64,000 nt of DNA. Source: Pythium myriotylum (lineage: Eukaryota; Oomycota; Peronosporomycetes; Pythiales; Pythiaceae). Positions 1-11,425 of the stretch are shown here, in pieces; the first letter of the stretch is position 1; the number at the start of each line of letters is the position of its first letter. The notes under the pieces are model-generated. The model was not told the DNA's origin, made no database searches, and saw nothing but the letters and a program-made list of their open reading frames with translations. The DNA lies in assembly GCA_023091665.1 (NCBI GenBank), contig JALJCQ010000001.1, positions 1,302,001 through 1,366,000 of the forward strand, read 5' to 3'. Made by a program: the position numbers and the translations under genes.

Positions 1-3000
1 AATTGTGCCGATTGGTTTTCACGTATGCTCACTGACACCGGTCTCGGCTGACAAAGATGCGAAGTGTGAAATCAAAGAACCAACTGGAAAAGATGATGCA
101 TACTATCGCTTATACAAGGATAAAGATCGCGCAGAGTTCAAAAAAGGAATTCGTCCTGAACAACTTCCACCTGCGATAATACCTGGTAGCGTGATCAAAG
201 GGATTGACGATGACGGTGTGCCGCAGCCAGCGTACACTTTCAAGCAAGCTGTATCGGTGGGTCATAGTGCCTTTGTTCCCATCCGATTCTTTGACTAAAA
301 TTTCCATCAGGTAGATGTGACAATGGAACCTGGAAAGTACTGTATAATACCAAGTATGTACATGCGCACGGTTAGTTCATGGTGGAGGACACTTTGCAGG
401 ATCAAGCTAAAACCTCACACTTCTTCTTAGGACAAAGACACAGGAAAGACAAACGTAGGGAGCTTCTGGGTCTCCGTTTATTCAAACAAGTCCAAGTTCA
501 CCCTAGAAGGAGGTGAACGCATCGTTGAAGAGGAGGAAGGAGAAGAGGATGATGCAATCATCACTATGGGTACTAATCCCCCAGTTGGCCCGAGAGCGAG
601 TTTCGTCTCTCTAACCCGAATGAATGGCCTCAATAGTCCAGGCAAGAAGTCGGATTCATCAGTTTCAATGGACGTGGTATCGGCCACTGAGCAGCGCAGA
701 CGCTTTGAAGATGCGAAGGATGAGCTGCTTGCACAAGCCAAAGCAAAAGGAATTGGATTACGGCAACTGAAGATGGAGTTTGCAAAAGCCGGATCAATGA
801 AGAAGAGCGATATGCGGAAGAAAATGCTCAGTGTCGGCTTCAAACCAGATGAGCTTAGCGACGACAAAATCAACGTCATCTTCTCTGGATTAGATGAATC
901 GAGCAAGGGAAGCGTTGACCCGGAGCGTATTCTAAATATGTTTGAAGTTGAAATCCACGAAGACCAAATGGCCTGTGAGGTCCCTGAAGTTGAAGACGAT
1001 GACGTACCAGAAAAAGTTCATGACGATGGAGTTCTTTCTGTTGAGTTGAGAGGTGCGCGAGATCTAGTCATTTCAAAGATTCGAGCTCAGCAGTCTCCTG
1101 AATACCAGCATTCTTTGGTCCGACTTCCAACAATTGAGTACAATTCCATTGAAGCGAATGCTCGTAGGCAATGTGCGATCTCAGTCAGCCAGAAAAATCC
1201 TGGTCTTGCGTACAGAATTCGAAAGGTTTTATCAAGGAAACGCTGGTTCCCACCAGGAATCAAGTGGGGAGGATCGCCTGAATCCGTTTTGATAGATAAA
1301 GTGACGCCCAACCCCTTTGCCGAGTTTTTTAATCTCCTTGAAGATGAAATAGAGCAACTCAGGTCTGCATACAATCACCAGGCGACTGTGGATGTGTCCA
1401 TGGATGTACCTGATAAAGTCATCCCACCGAATCCAATTGTACTTGCACCAGTCAAAGAAAAGATTTCGATTGACTGTTCGCAAATCCTCCATAGAAGTAA
1501 CCAAATGCAAACCCTCGAGGGGAGGAGGAGACAGCGCCTATCTGAACTGAAACGGAAGAAGCAGGAGACGCTCGGTGACCAATCCAGGACTGCACTCTTG
1601 CCACGACTCATTGGCGGTAGGAAGAGTGGGTCAACATACGTGCAATGCAGTGATTGTGCGGAGCGAGTTCTGGTTCCAGGTCGAGCAGCTGAACCCGTAG
1701 TGAGTACAAATAAGAACTCATCAAGTGCTAGAGAAAGCTTTGTCTGCTCCGGTTCCCGATGCTTCAGTGTGCTGTGTTTACCCTGCCACAAGAGTCTACC
1801 TGCCACAAGAAGAGTGTGCGAGGATTGTTATGAACACGAATTGACACCAACAGAAGCGCTAGGAAGCCAATTGCGCTCGCTTTTGATTGACAAGATTGGG
1901 AAGTCAAAGGACCAACGTGCTCAAGTTGAACAATTTTTTAAATTGATTGATCAAGATAACTCCGGTGCGCTGAGTTACGAAGAATTTTCACAAGCTTTGA
2001 GCTCGTTAGAAATCCAGCCACCACTTAGTCGTGAGCAGATCCGATCACTGATGGAGCAATTTGACACAAATACCGACGGCGAGATAAGCCTGAAAGAATT
2101 CCACGATTGGGTTTTTCTTGATCAGGTTTGGCAGCCTCAAATCGACGCTTCCAATGTCGTTACGAGGCTTGTCGAACCAGAGACTCACACAGCTGTAATC
2201 ACCCCTCTGGTTGAGTACATGATAGAAATCGCATTTCAGGCCGGATTGACGAGCTCATCATTGACCCAGTGGGTGACGACCAGTAATTCAGCATCTTCTC
2301 GTACAACGAGTGCTATGATTCACGCATCGACTCAGGTAAAAGAAGAGTTTGAAACAGGCTCGCTGGTGTTTCGACGCGTTAATCAGATCAAAATTGACCT
2401 GTCTGGTGAGAATGACAGCATCGGTGCTCTTGATAACACTATCGACGACGTATTTGCCCGCCATGACACTGATGGGAGCGGCCAAATTGATGAAGAAGAG
2501 TTCCACAACATGCTCTCTGGATTGGGTTTGCAGCTGTCTCGGGCAGAGTCTCAACTCCTCATCAATCGCATAGAGACAGCAGCAACGCGGAATAACATTA
2601 TCGATCTAGCAGAGTTTCGATCATACGCAGAGACGGTCATGGTTGATAAGGCAAGCCAAGCGTTTCAAAATCCTCTCGTGAACAAACTTGTACGAATTGA
2701 AGCCAATGTTGCGGTGAGCGAGACGAATCGAGAAGAGTTCCACGAGATTGCTCAGCAACTCCATTGGAACCTACGCTGTTCACACGCTGCACGTATCTCA
2801 GCTTTATTCCGAAGGCGCATAGGGATTGAGTTTTCGGCAGGTGAACTCCAGCGTATCGCAAACATTTTTCATGTCAGAGAGATTGTGCCAACAAGAACTG
2901 CGCAACAAGGCTCTCAAATGCCTCAAAATAGTGGTAATAGCGCGTTGGACCAAGATAAGCTGTTAGACTTGAACAACAGTGGCGATGTCTTGTGCTACCT

Positions 3001-6000
3001 AACTTCTTCAACACCACTTGGGTTGTCGATAGTGTTGAAGCCATTCGATCTCATAGCAGTGTGCAGAGATATCACATCTCATTTGGAGAACATCACAAAA
3101 TGCTCGTCTCCAGCGAGTATCTGGACAACTACATTTGGTGGGACAGCAAGCGTCCCACTTGACCAGCGAGTGTTTCTGGATAAGCTCATTCTCTCGGGTT
3201 TCACGACTTCCGGTGATGCTACTGACAACACGCTTATGGTACGGCTGAAAACGAAGGTGCTTGTCGCCATTGCACTGGATACCCTTCGAGGGGAAATGAA
3301 CGCTACGAAGCCAAATGATGAATGGAGCTGGTCAGTTTCATTCAGCCTCTTTACAGTGCTGATTCAGCGCAGCGATATTGACGCCATTGAGAGAAGATTT
3401 GCGCACGTTTTCCGCAATTCTATGAACAACTATCAGGGTATCCAGAATTATCTTATCGAGGTTGCTCTCGAGAACGACAATATGATAGTTCGAGCCATTG
3501 ATCCGATTCGCAAATACAGGATGAGCTTCGTTGTGCACCCGCACGAGTTCAGCCGCTTTGCTGTGGCCCAGCTGAGCCCTGTTATATGGCCCCGTGACAA
3601 ACCTGGTCCTGGAGGCCGTCACGCTGCATTTGTCAAAGACCCTGGTGGGCTCATCACTGAAGCAACACACCCGATCTTTAATCAAGCATTTTTGGAACTG
3701 CTTTCACGTTTGCGAATTCGTGTTCAATCGACAATCAGTGCTCAGCATACCATGACTCCTTACTTGGTGATGGTCGAGGATGAATCGTTTTTGCTGACAC
3801 TGGAAACAATGCTCGCACGCGCCTATCTACCATTCTTTTGGTCGGTTTCACCGACGACCCTCGAGTTCACAATCGACGGGGACTATCTTACGCAAATGCA
3901 ACGAGTCACGTTCCACCAGCTCGTTGCAGATACCCTGAGCACAAAAACAGCCGCGAAGCCGCTCCGTGCCCTGCTCAAATTCACGGCTTCATCACTCAAT
4001 GTCCGTTACGAGATAGTGGGCCAAAATGCAGCGTTTGATTCAGCGTGGGCTGATCTTCAAGCGCTCTTGTCGGGACAACAAAACACCTTCGCAATTCTCG
4101 AAATCCGCCCCCAAGGTGACTCTTTTATCACTCAGATAGACAAATCAGGTGGAAATGGCGCACCGAAGTGGAATTTCAAGCAGCCTATCACTCTCAAAGA
4201 ACCTGAACAGATAGAACACCGAGTGGACAGTGCCGTCATTTATAGCGATACTGTTCGAGTGTCTGCCATTCCAAATGGAAGTTCCCTTAAACGCATAACA
4301 TTCTCGTTTGCAGAACCCAGTAAAGTTCCGGGTAGCGGTCACTTTGTTGTTCTGAGTGTGAGAAGGGCCACGCCTGAGAAGAATTGCAAGAAATCCCGAT
4401 TGTATTGTACAGCATACGATCCGTTCACCTCGTCTGACTTTGCTGTTGAAGGTTACCCAACGGACTGGTCACCAGATTTCTTCAACACGGCCACTAATCG
4501 CGAGTTTGATAGCCAATGGGTTGAAGCTGTTGAGGCAATGTCTCTTGGTCCAGTATTAACGCCAAAAGTGGTCGTCAAGGTATACACAAAACACTCCAAA
4601 ATCGAACGCCTAATCGGCGAATGTGAGGTTTCACTGTCTCCCGCGATCGCGCATGAAGGCCACGTCTTTGATGATTGGTATCAACTCTCGCACCCACTTG
4701 ATTTAGCTGTGTCTGCAGGGGCGGTGAACCTTGCATTCTGCTTCGATTCGAAGAAGTCGAGCCCTCAAAAATATATTAGGAGTGATCCAGACGATACAAT
4801 ATCCGTCTCTAGCATTGCCAAGACGGACGAGCGCCGAGGTGAGCCGAGTACTCATATAAGTCAGGCTGAGCTTCGACGTGTTGCGGAACTTGAGAAAGCG
4901 CTGCAGCAAGCTGAAGCTGCAAAGCTTAACGCGCTGGAGCAAGTGAGGCGTATGAAGGAAGAACTTGATCAAAAAACGATTGCGCTAACTCACAATTCCC
5001 GACAAAACGACGAGTCTAGCGAGGTTCTACGCTGGAAAAGCAAGCTTGAGCAAGTCCGGCGCGAACAAGAGAGCCAACAAGCTGAGAATGAAAAGCGAAT
5101 CGCGGCAGTACAAGCCGAGTTAAACCGAATTGAAGCGCTAAAGCAGGAGAAGGACGAGGAGACGGTATCCATGCAATCGACCATGACTCCGACAAATTTG
5201 AGAACAGCAGCACTAGGGAATGACGCCTCCGCTCATGACATATTATCTACAATGAAGGATATCCTAACCAGTCGATCACCTGACCGCCCGTACAACGGCC
5301 TGAAGAAGGCCATAGTAGCCGTTGCAGAGGCCCCTGGGAAGGTAAACTTGCTCAGTCACATTTATCTTGCCGGCGAATAAAGCATTGTCGCAACTGTAGG
5401 TCTCCGTGGGTGCTTTTGAAGACGTTCTCGACGATTTCGGCCTCGGTTTATCCGCTATGCACAAACGAAGCATCCTCAATATTCTGGATCCTGACAACAA
5501 AGGTCGTGTGAATATCGAAGGTGGGTAAAAATCTTTCATCAACTTACTTGCCTAGGCCAACGGCTCTTTGTTTCGAAGACTTCTTCATTAAGCTCTGTGG
5601 TGATGCTGAATCGAATCCAGTCGTTGTTGTCCCGAAAACGCGGTCACCGCTGGATGTGACACCTCGCGACGTTCCTCCAATTGAGCAGACTCCAAGCCCA
5701 GAATCGGTGCCAGTAAGTTGTTCCTCATCAAGGATGGTATATTTTGAATGGAGGTATAAAACAAGCATCGATTCCTTGCAGGCGCCAGCTCCGCCCATAT
5801 CACCTCCACGACAAAGTTCCACAATTCCTGCACCCGCACGGCCACAGAAAATGAGCTGGAAAGAAATGAGGAAAATGCTGTTGATCAACCTCCCGGAAGG
5901 GTGGGAAACGCGCTATACCGAGAAGGGGCGTCCGTATTTTTGCAATCACGCAAACAGGTTGGTTCTACGTACCAATGCTCACTTCAAGAGAACAAAGGTT

Positions 6001-6136
6001 ATTACTTGCTCGTTGTAGATCAACGCAGTGGAAGCACCCCTTGCCAGAAGTTGACGCGAAGTACAATGAGTGGATCAAAGAGAACGGAGCGATTTTCCAG
6101 CGCCATTCTAACACTGTCCATCCATCACGGAAATAA
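1..6136 (+). CDS. Calpain domain III / EF-hand / C2 / WW mosaic protein (5' partial)
   Basis: The gene runs in from the left edge; at least 1,922 codons are present. Residues before about 560 look like the C2-like domain III of calpains (motif EPGKYCIIPS, then GSFWVSVYS), so an upstream protease domain is likely but not visible. Next come a cysteine cluster (about 1645-1830, CxxC pairs) that could bind zinc, canonical EF-hand loops at about 1945, 2060 and 2460 (DQDNSGALSYEE, DTNTDGEISLKE, DTDGSGQIDEEE), a C2-like segment at about 4290-4740, a coiled coil at 4870-5160, another EF-hand split by an intron (DPDNKGRVNIE then DFF) and a WW domain (LPEGWETRY) at the C-terminus. Introns placed at about 251-310, 371-430, 5342-5399, 5521-5578, 5713-5781 and 5958-6018. 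Stop at 6134-6136. A Ca2+-regulated scaffold or protease is inferred; substrate unknown. Confidence 0.75.
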
Positions 6137-6210
6137 GACGCCGAGTGCGGATGAAAAGGGTTTTCGTCACAAATATTCGTCTACAAGCGTCAACTCTGCT
6201 TGGTTTCATA

Positions 6211-8189
6211 CTACCATTCACCCCAATCAGGTGTACTGACTGCGGCTGCGCCATTGCCGTCCCCTTCCACTGTCCAAGTCACGTCAAGGAGATCGTTTGC
6301 GGCTAGTGAAGCTGCGGAAGGTGACTCCAGGGATGAAAGAATCGCGTCTGCTTGAGCAAATACATCCCCAGAAGACGGAGTAACTTGAGTAGTTTGCCGT
6401 TCTGCACGAAGAGATGCCAACTCTGCTTTCAATGAGTCTATCTCTGCCTGTAAAGCTGCACTAGCTTTGGCTTCGCCTTCTTTCGTAGCCTTCCCCACCT
6501 GATCTCGAAGACCTTCGAGCTGCGACTCCACTTCCTTCCGAGCCATTTCATACCCCCGATCAAATTCATTCTTCCCAACAGTTTCAAGTTTCTCTTGCGC
6601 TGCTTTAAGTTTTGACGAAACTTCGTCAAGTTGAGCTTGAGCGTGAAGAGCACCTTTTGCGTACGCTTCTGTTACTTGTGCCGAAAGGATCTCGTTTTGG
6701 CGCGTCAGATCTGCAATCTTAGGCTGAAGTGCCTCAATATCATTTGCATCCGCAGACGCCACTGAGTGCCTTTCCTTAAACTGGTGAAACTCCGCCTCAA
6801 TCTGTTCCTTTAGCTTCTTCATCTTGATCGCACGCACTTTCCACAGCTCGGTTTCCTTCTTCGCCTCCTCAATTCCGCCAATTGAACTCGAAGATGCGCT
6901 CTCTCTTGCTTGGGCGAGCTCAGTTTGGGTCTTGTTGAGAGTTTCCTCCTTTTCCCGCAGAGTGACTTCAAGCTGAGTTTTCTGTTCTTCCAACGCCTTC
7001 ACGACCTCCTCCTTTAATGCCAGAGCGTCCCTTAAACGATGAAGCTCTGCGGTACTAGCTTCGGTGTGGTTTTCTGATGCTACTGTGCCTTGTTGCTGAA
7101 GTTGGGCAATTTCCAGCTTGAGGCGGTTGATCTGAGAATCCGCCTCCTCCCGCATAGTAGCAACGATTGCTTCGCTCTCCTGGATGCCTTCGTTGTAACC
7201 GATCGCGCGTGCTTCGTCAATCTGCATCGTCATTTCCGTCATCTTGGACTCATATGTCTCGCAAAGACTCTGATATTGGCTCTCCATCGATTCCTGGAGC
7301 TTCTGCTTTTCATCTTCTTGTCTAGCAGCAAGGACTCCCAACTGTTTCTGATATTCGATCGCCTTTTGCTTCCACTGAGCCGCAGCCTTGCGACTCGCCC
7401 GAATCTCTTTCAGTTGCGCAAGAGTCGCAGCGCCTTCGTCTTTGTCTGCTTCGTCTTTCACGTTCTCGTGGAGTGAGGAATCATCCAGATCGTCCCTCAT
7501 GTCGTCACCTACGTGAGCACGCGCTGTTGTTGCATCAAACTCCTCCTCGTCGTCGTCATCGACCTCAAACTCCTCTAGCACAACCTTCGACTGCGCTTTA
7601 GCTTCTTCTTGCTTGCGTCTGCGCTCTGCCTCTCGCTGTTCGCGCAACTCTTCCTGCTCACGGCGGAAAAAGTATCTATCAAACAAGCAGCATTCATGAG
7701 CAAGATGTCCTCTGGAGCTCCTCGCCAAACCTCCCGCACCGGCTCCAAAACTCCTCGTAGCTGAGCTGCACCGGCACCATTTGCTCATGGAGACCACGGA
7801 TCTCATCGTCTTCTTCCAGTATCTAAGATCGCGAGAACCTTCGTGAGCTCTCTGGAGATATCGCATGCGCACACGACCACAGCACCGCACCTTGGAGATC
7901 TCGTCCGTGTGCGTGTCGATCTTGAACGTGTCGCAGAAGGCCTTGTAGTCGTCCACTTCCTCGTACAAGAGCTAGCACCACGGCGTCAGCCTCGACTTCA
8001 ACCTCGCGGCCGCGCCGACGCTACCTCGTCCACAGGGCCCGTGCGCGCGCTGCCGATCGCGTGGAGCAGCGTCGCCGCCTCCTCCTGCACCGTCGCGGCC
8101 AGCGACTGCGCCTTTTCTTGCACCGAGCTCACGTACTCGGACGCGTTCGCCGTCGCCGTCTTGGCGGCCTGCTCCAGGAGCTTCCACAT
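6211..8189 (-). CDS. BSD domain coiled-coil protein
   Basis: About 597 aa in four exons. The start at 8189 (MWKLLEQAAK) opens an Ala/Glu-rich helix. Splicing at about 7972-8024, 7823-7890 and 7676-7739 is needed to assemble the BSD domain: YEEVDDYKAFC, then VPVQLSYEEFWSR joined to YFFRREQEE, which is the family's FW...YFFR signature. After it come an acidic stretch (VDDDDEEEFD) and about 350 residues of heptad-rich coiled coil, ending in a Ser/Ala-rich acidic tail (STPDWGEW). Plain BSD proteins (BSDC1/SYAP1 type) are poorly understood; TFIIH p62 and DOS2 share only the domain. It converges on the calpain-like gene (74 bp between stops) and is divergent from the glycosyltransferase (168 bp between starts). 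Family assignment is firm, function unknown. Confidence 0.85.
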
Positions 8190-8357
8190 CGTGCCCTGGC
8201 CTTCTCGACAAGTGTTATCCGGACATGCACCCGGTTCTTTCACCCAATCACCCGCTATGAAGACCGTGGTTGTTTGGGTGGTTAACTTAGAGAGGGAACG
8301 AACCCCTGAAGGGCTCACTGACAGTAATCACAGCCAACGCACGCGGCCGGATCGACC

Positions 8358-10106
8358 ATGGCGGGGCCGAACCGCGTCGCGAGATCTCCGTGCAGAAGAC
8401 GACCAGGCGCCCCCCGCGGCGCGCGTCTGCTAGCACTCGTCGCGCTCGTCGCGTTGGTGTGCTGCGGAGCCGCTGAGAAGGTCCCTGTGACGCGCGGCGG
8501 GAAGAACAGTGCGGCAGTCATGCCGGCCGCGAGAGAGGGAGCGTTCGCGACCATCTTCTACGACCACGGACAGGACAGCGACGACATGCTGCTCGCGATC
8601 CGCGTGCTCATGCGGTCGATCCGAGAGTCCAAGACGATTTACCGCCGGATCGTGATCGTGCCCTCGGATGGAATTCTCCCGGCCCACAAGGCTCAGTTCC
8701 TCCAGGACGACCCGGACATTGAGATCCTGCGGACTGATATCCCCAATGTCTTCAAGAAGAACAGCCTCACAGACCCGCGCGCCCAGCTGCTCCACATGCG
8801 AAACAAACTCGTGCTCTGGGACGACCCGACGCTGTCGAAGCTGCAGCGCGTCGTCTACTTGGACCCAGAAAACCTCCTCATCAGCAACCTCGATGAGATC
8901 TTTGCCTGTGCGCAGTTCTGTGCCGTGGACAACGGACAGTCAGTTGTGTACTCGAGCAGTCTGCTTGTGATCTCCCCGGAGAGTGTGGCCGCGCGCAACT
9001 TGTACTCTGACGCAATTGATGCTTTCATGATCTCGGGCCGCTCGTACAACTACATTGGCATCTCGCAGGGTTTCCTCCCAGGCCTATTCGAAGCAATGGA
9101 AGAGAGCCCGCTGTTCATTATCAACGAAGGCGAGTCTGAGGATGAAGACAATACCGAAAAAGATGCTCTACAGAAAGAGGAGGATGCGGCGTTTGAGCGC
9201 GAAGCCGCTCAGTCTGTCGTTCGCCGTTTGCCGTTCTTTTACAGTATTAACCACATGGTCTTTTACGAGCGAATGAACTGGGACCTCTACAAGTGCAAGG
9301 ACAAGGGCACGAATCACATTCCTGGGCCACTACTCACCTTCAAGTATAGTGGCGCCACGCTGAAGCCGTGGAACTGGTTGACCTACGTGTACTTCCAAGT
9401 CAACTGGCACTGGCATGAGATGCGCGAGAAGCTTGGTGAGGACCATTTTGGTTTCTTCATTGGCAAGTTCGTGTCGACAACGGTGCACTTCCTCATTGCA
9501 TGGTTTTGCTACGTGGCGTTGTGTCTGAAGCTGCGCAATGACCCAAGTGGGCGCCCGAGACGCTTCTCAAGCTGGGGCTTCCTCCCGGCACCAAACAACG
9601 CCGAGCCGCTCACAATGGATATCTTGAACTCACGCGTGGTGAGGAAAGCCTGCCAGATTTCGTGCAATGTGCTATACGCCGTCTCATCCACACCAATCTT
9701 CTCCAGTGTGATCATTGTCTTCCTCATTATGTGGACTAGCATCAATTCAGTCCCGCCCACGATGCATCCGCACTACGCCGCGATCCTCTGGGCGTACCTG
9801 CTCGATCTCCTCCTGCTGACGGTCCTTGTCGTATACGACGTTGCATACACTCTTCGAAACGCGACATGGACGAAAGATGATGTTCCCTCAAGTGGTGCCG
9901 TGCTGTTGTTCGCTCTCTTCGACAGTCTCAAACGGCTCCCAGCTTTCATCTTGCTCCAGGTCGTCTTCCTTCGGGTCACGGGCCGCACAGACTTATTCAT
10001 GAACCCAGTGTTACGCCCGACCGTTATGATTTCGTCAGTCGCCGCGGTCTGCGTGGTGCAGGTCCGCATCCTCTCGCGGGCCATGCGCCGCGTCGCGCGA
10101 AAGTAG
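8358..10106 (+). CDS. GT8-like glycosyltransferase with C-terminal membrane helices
   Basis: Single exon, 582 aa. An Arg-rich N-terminus is followed by a hydrophobic segment (LLALVALVALVCCG) acting as signal peptide or anchor. Residues about 55-350 resemble glycogenin/GUX-type GT8 enzymes: ATIFYDHGQDSDDML, ALQ-like nucleotide-sugar region, YLDPENLLISNLDEIF at the position of the metal-binding motif, QGFLPGLFE, and LKPWNWLTY near the domain end. The usual DxD reads D-P-E here. About five hydrophobic helices follow (residues about 370-580). That layout, a GT8 domain followed by several helices, recalls plant inositol-phosphorylceramide glucuronosyltransferase (IPUT1/PGSIP6), so a Golgi glycolipid transferase is a reasonable but unproven guess. 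Start ATG lies in CGACCATGG, a good Kozak context. Confidence 0.75.
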   Translation: MAGPNRVARSPCRRRPGAPRGARLLALVALVALVCCGAAEKVPVTRGGKNSAAVMPAAREGAFATIFYDHGQDSDDMLLAIRVLMRSIRESKTIYRRIVIVPSDGILPAHKAQFLQDDPDIEILRTDIPNVFKKNSLTDPRAQLLHMRNKLVLWDDPTLSKLQRVVYLDPENLLISNLDEIFACAQFCAVDNGQSVVYSSSLLVISPESVAARNLYSDAIDAFMISGRSYNYIGISQGFLPGLFEAMEESPLFIINEGESEDEDNTEKDALQKEEDAAFEREAAQSVVRRLPFFYSINHMVFYERMNWDLYKCKDKGTNHIPGPLLTFKYSGATLKPWNWLTYVYFQVNWHWHEMREKLGEDHFGFFIGKFVSTTVHFLIAWFCYVALCLKLRNDPSGRPRRFSSWGFLPAPNNAEPLTMDILNSRVVRKACQISCNVLYAVSSTPIFSSVIIVFLIMWTSINSVPPTMHPHYAAILWAYLLDLLLLTVLVVYDVAYTLRNATWTKDDVPSSGAVLLFALFDSLKRLPAFILLQVVFLRVTGRTDLFMNPVLRPTVMISSVAAVCVVQVRILSRAMRRVARK

Positions 10107-10271
10107 ATGGATTTGTTTTCTTTACTAGAGCAACCAGGAAAATGCATAGACTCGACCAAGTGCGCTTTTCGCCTTTTCATTGGGTGGGGTCAACTAATGG
10201 TAGTCTGATCGCCGCTTCTTCTAACGCAATGCAGATCACACGGACGCGTCGGCTCCAGCTCACACCGCCTC

Positions 10272-10629
10272 CTACAGTTCTGACGAGTCACGTACCATGG
10301 GCTCTTGCTGTGGGGGTTCGAACTGGCGCTGCGTGTAATCGACCGCGGCGGCTGAGACCAGACCACTGCCGTTGGGCGCGGCGTCTTGTGTGCTCTCGGC
10401 CTCTCGGCGCAGGTCGCGCACGACATCCGCGAGCGCCTCCGGGTTGACGCCTTGCTGGAGCAGCTGCAGCAGGATCGCGAGGGTCTCGCGGTCCAGGCCG
10501 GTGTTCAGCAGTCGCGACAGCTCGTAGATCGCTGCATCCACATGGCGTTGAGTGGCTGGTGAGGGCGCATGGCATGAGGAGGCACGTACAGTCGAAGGAC
10601 TGCGCGTTGATGGAGGACGAGTCGGCCAT
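10272..10629 (-). CDS. MZT1: Mitotic-spindle organizing protein 1 (MOZART1), gamma-tubulin complex subunit
   Basis: A 99-aa protein in two exons. Exon 1 (10629-10590) encodes MADSSSINAQSFD. A 58-nt intron with a GTACGT donor (about 10532-10589) leads to exon 2, which carries the MOZART1 core IYELSRLLNTGLDRET followed by QGVNPEALADVV and LRRE. Those motifs (LLNTGLDRETL, GVNPEALA) are diagnostic. MZT1 binds the N-termini of GCP proteins and is needed to recruit or activate gamma-tubulin ring complexes at spindle poles or centrosomes. The tail after the core (about 40 aa, Gln/Ser-rich) is longer than in plant MZT1. It converges on the glycosyltransferase gene. Small size and the intron make it easy to miss in ORF scans. 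Confidence 0.9.
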
Positions 10630-11425
10630 GTCACCTTGTTGAACAACTCGGTTCCCGCGCTTCCCACGGCGCTGAACTGCGAGTTCTACAACCCCTCTGA
10701 ATCCGATACAAGCGACAAGCGACACACGCACATAGACAGCGTGCCTCTTCAAGATCCAGGGCTCTCCCATGCCCACGGCTCCTTCCTGTCAAGAAGGAGC
10801 GAGCAGTGCGCGAAGGGACTCAGGCTCGTGCCGACTCGGGCTGGTTGGCATCATTGGTGAAGATGATGTGCACTGCTGCAGCTCCGATCACCAGGCTCGC
10901 TCGCGTGGAACCGCGGTTACTCCCACCCCAGTTTCTCGTTATGGCCACGCTCAGTACTCCTCGCCACGAACAACTACCGAGGCTTTTCCGATCCATTTCA
11001 TTCCGCCGTGAACTCGAAACCCAGAGACGGTGCATTTGGTCCCGCAGCAACTGTTGATAAGGAGCCGCGAAAATTCCTCGTCATTGAAGCGGTGCTCCGT
11101 TCTTCGTCACTTGCTCGTCGCGTCTTTGGTGCCCTGGTTTCATTCGCTTGGTGTCTACGATGTGGTCAGGCAACCACCCAATCTTTACGGCGACGACACT
11201 ACTGGTACCGTACCGCAACAGCGGAGGAAGAGAAACGTGTGCTACAGACGTGCGCATAAATTATTCATGTGACTAGAACGGATCCCTTAGGTACCGGTTG
11301 AAACGTGGGGGGTACTTGCGGCCACGAGCTCTTCCGGCCACGAAGTCCGGAGTTCTGTATCTCATTTCAACAACTTACTTCAAGTACCCAAGAGAACTCC
11401 CTCCACAACAAACGTTCCAACCAAG
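10630..11425. other. Intergenic region between MZT1 and the PAN pair
   Basis: About 800 bp without a gene I can support. Short open frames overlap on both strands, but none shows a domain, signal peptide or convincing splice pattern. The right end holds the promoter of the first PAN gene, with an initiator-like TCATTTCAA near 11362. Confidence 0.5.
11361..11377 (+). promoter_or_regulatory. Oomycete-type initiator upstream of the first PAN gene
   Basis: CTCATTTCAACAACTTAC matches the YTCATTYY core of the oomycete Inr and lies about 50-65 bp before the ATG at 11426. The similar second PAN gene has a matching element in the same relative place. This is a motif match only. Confidence 0.5.

Noticed and set aside
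5525..5555. A 31-nt intron in the calpain-like gene
   Set aside because: Using the AAG acceptor at 5578 gives a normal 58-nt intron and a perfect EF-hand loop, so the short intron is unnecessary.
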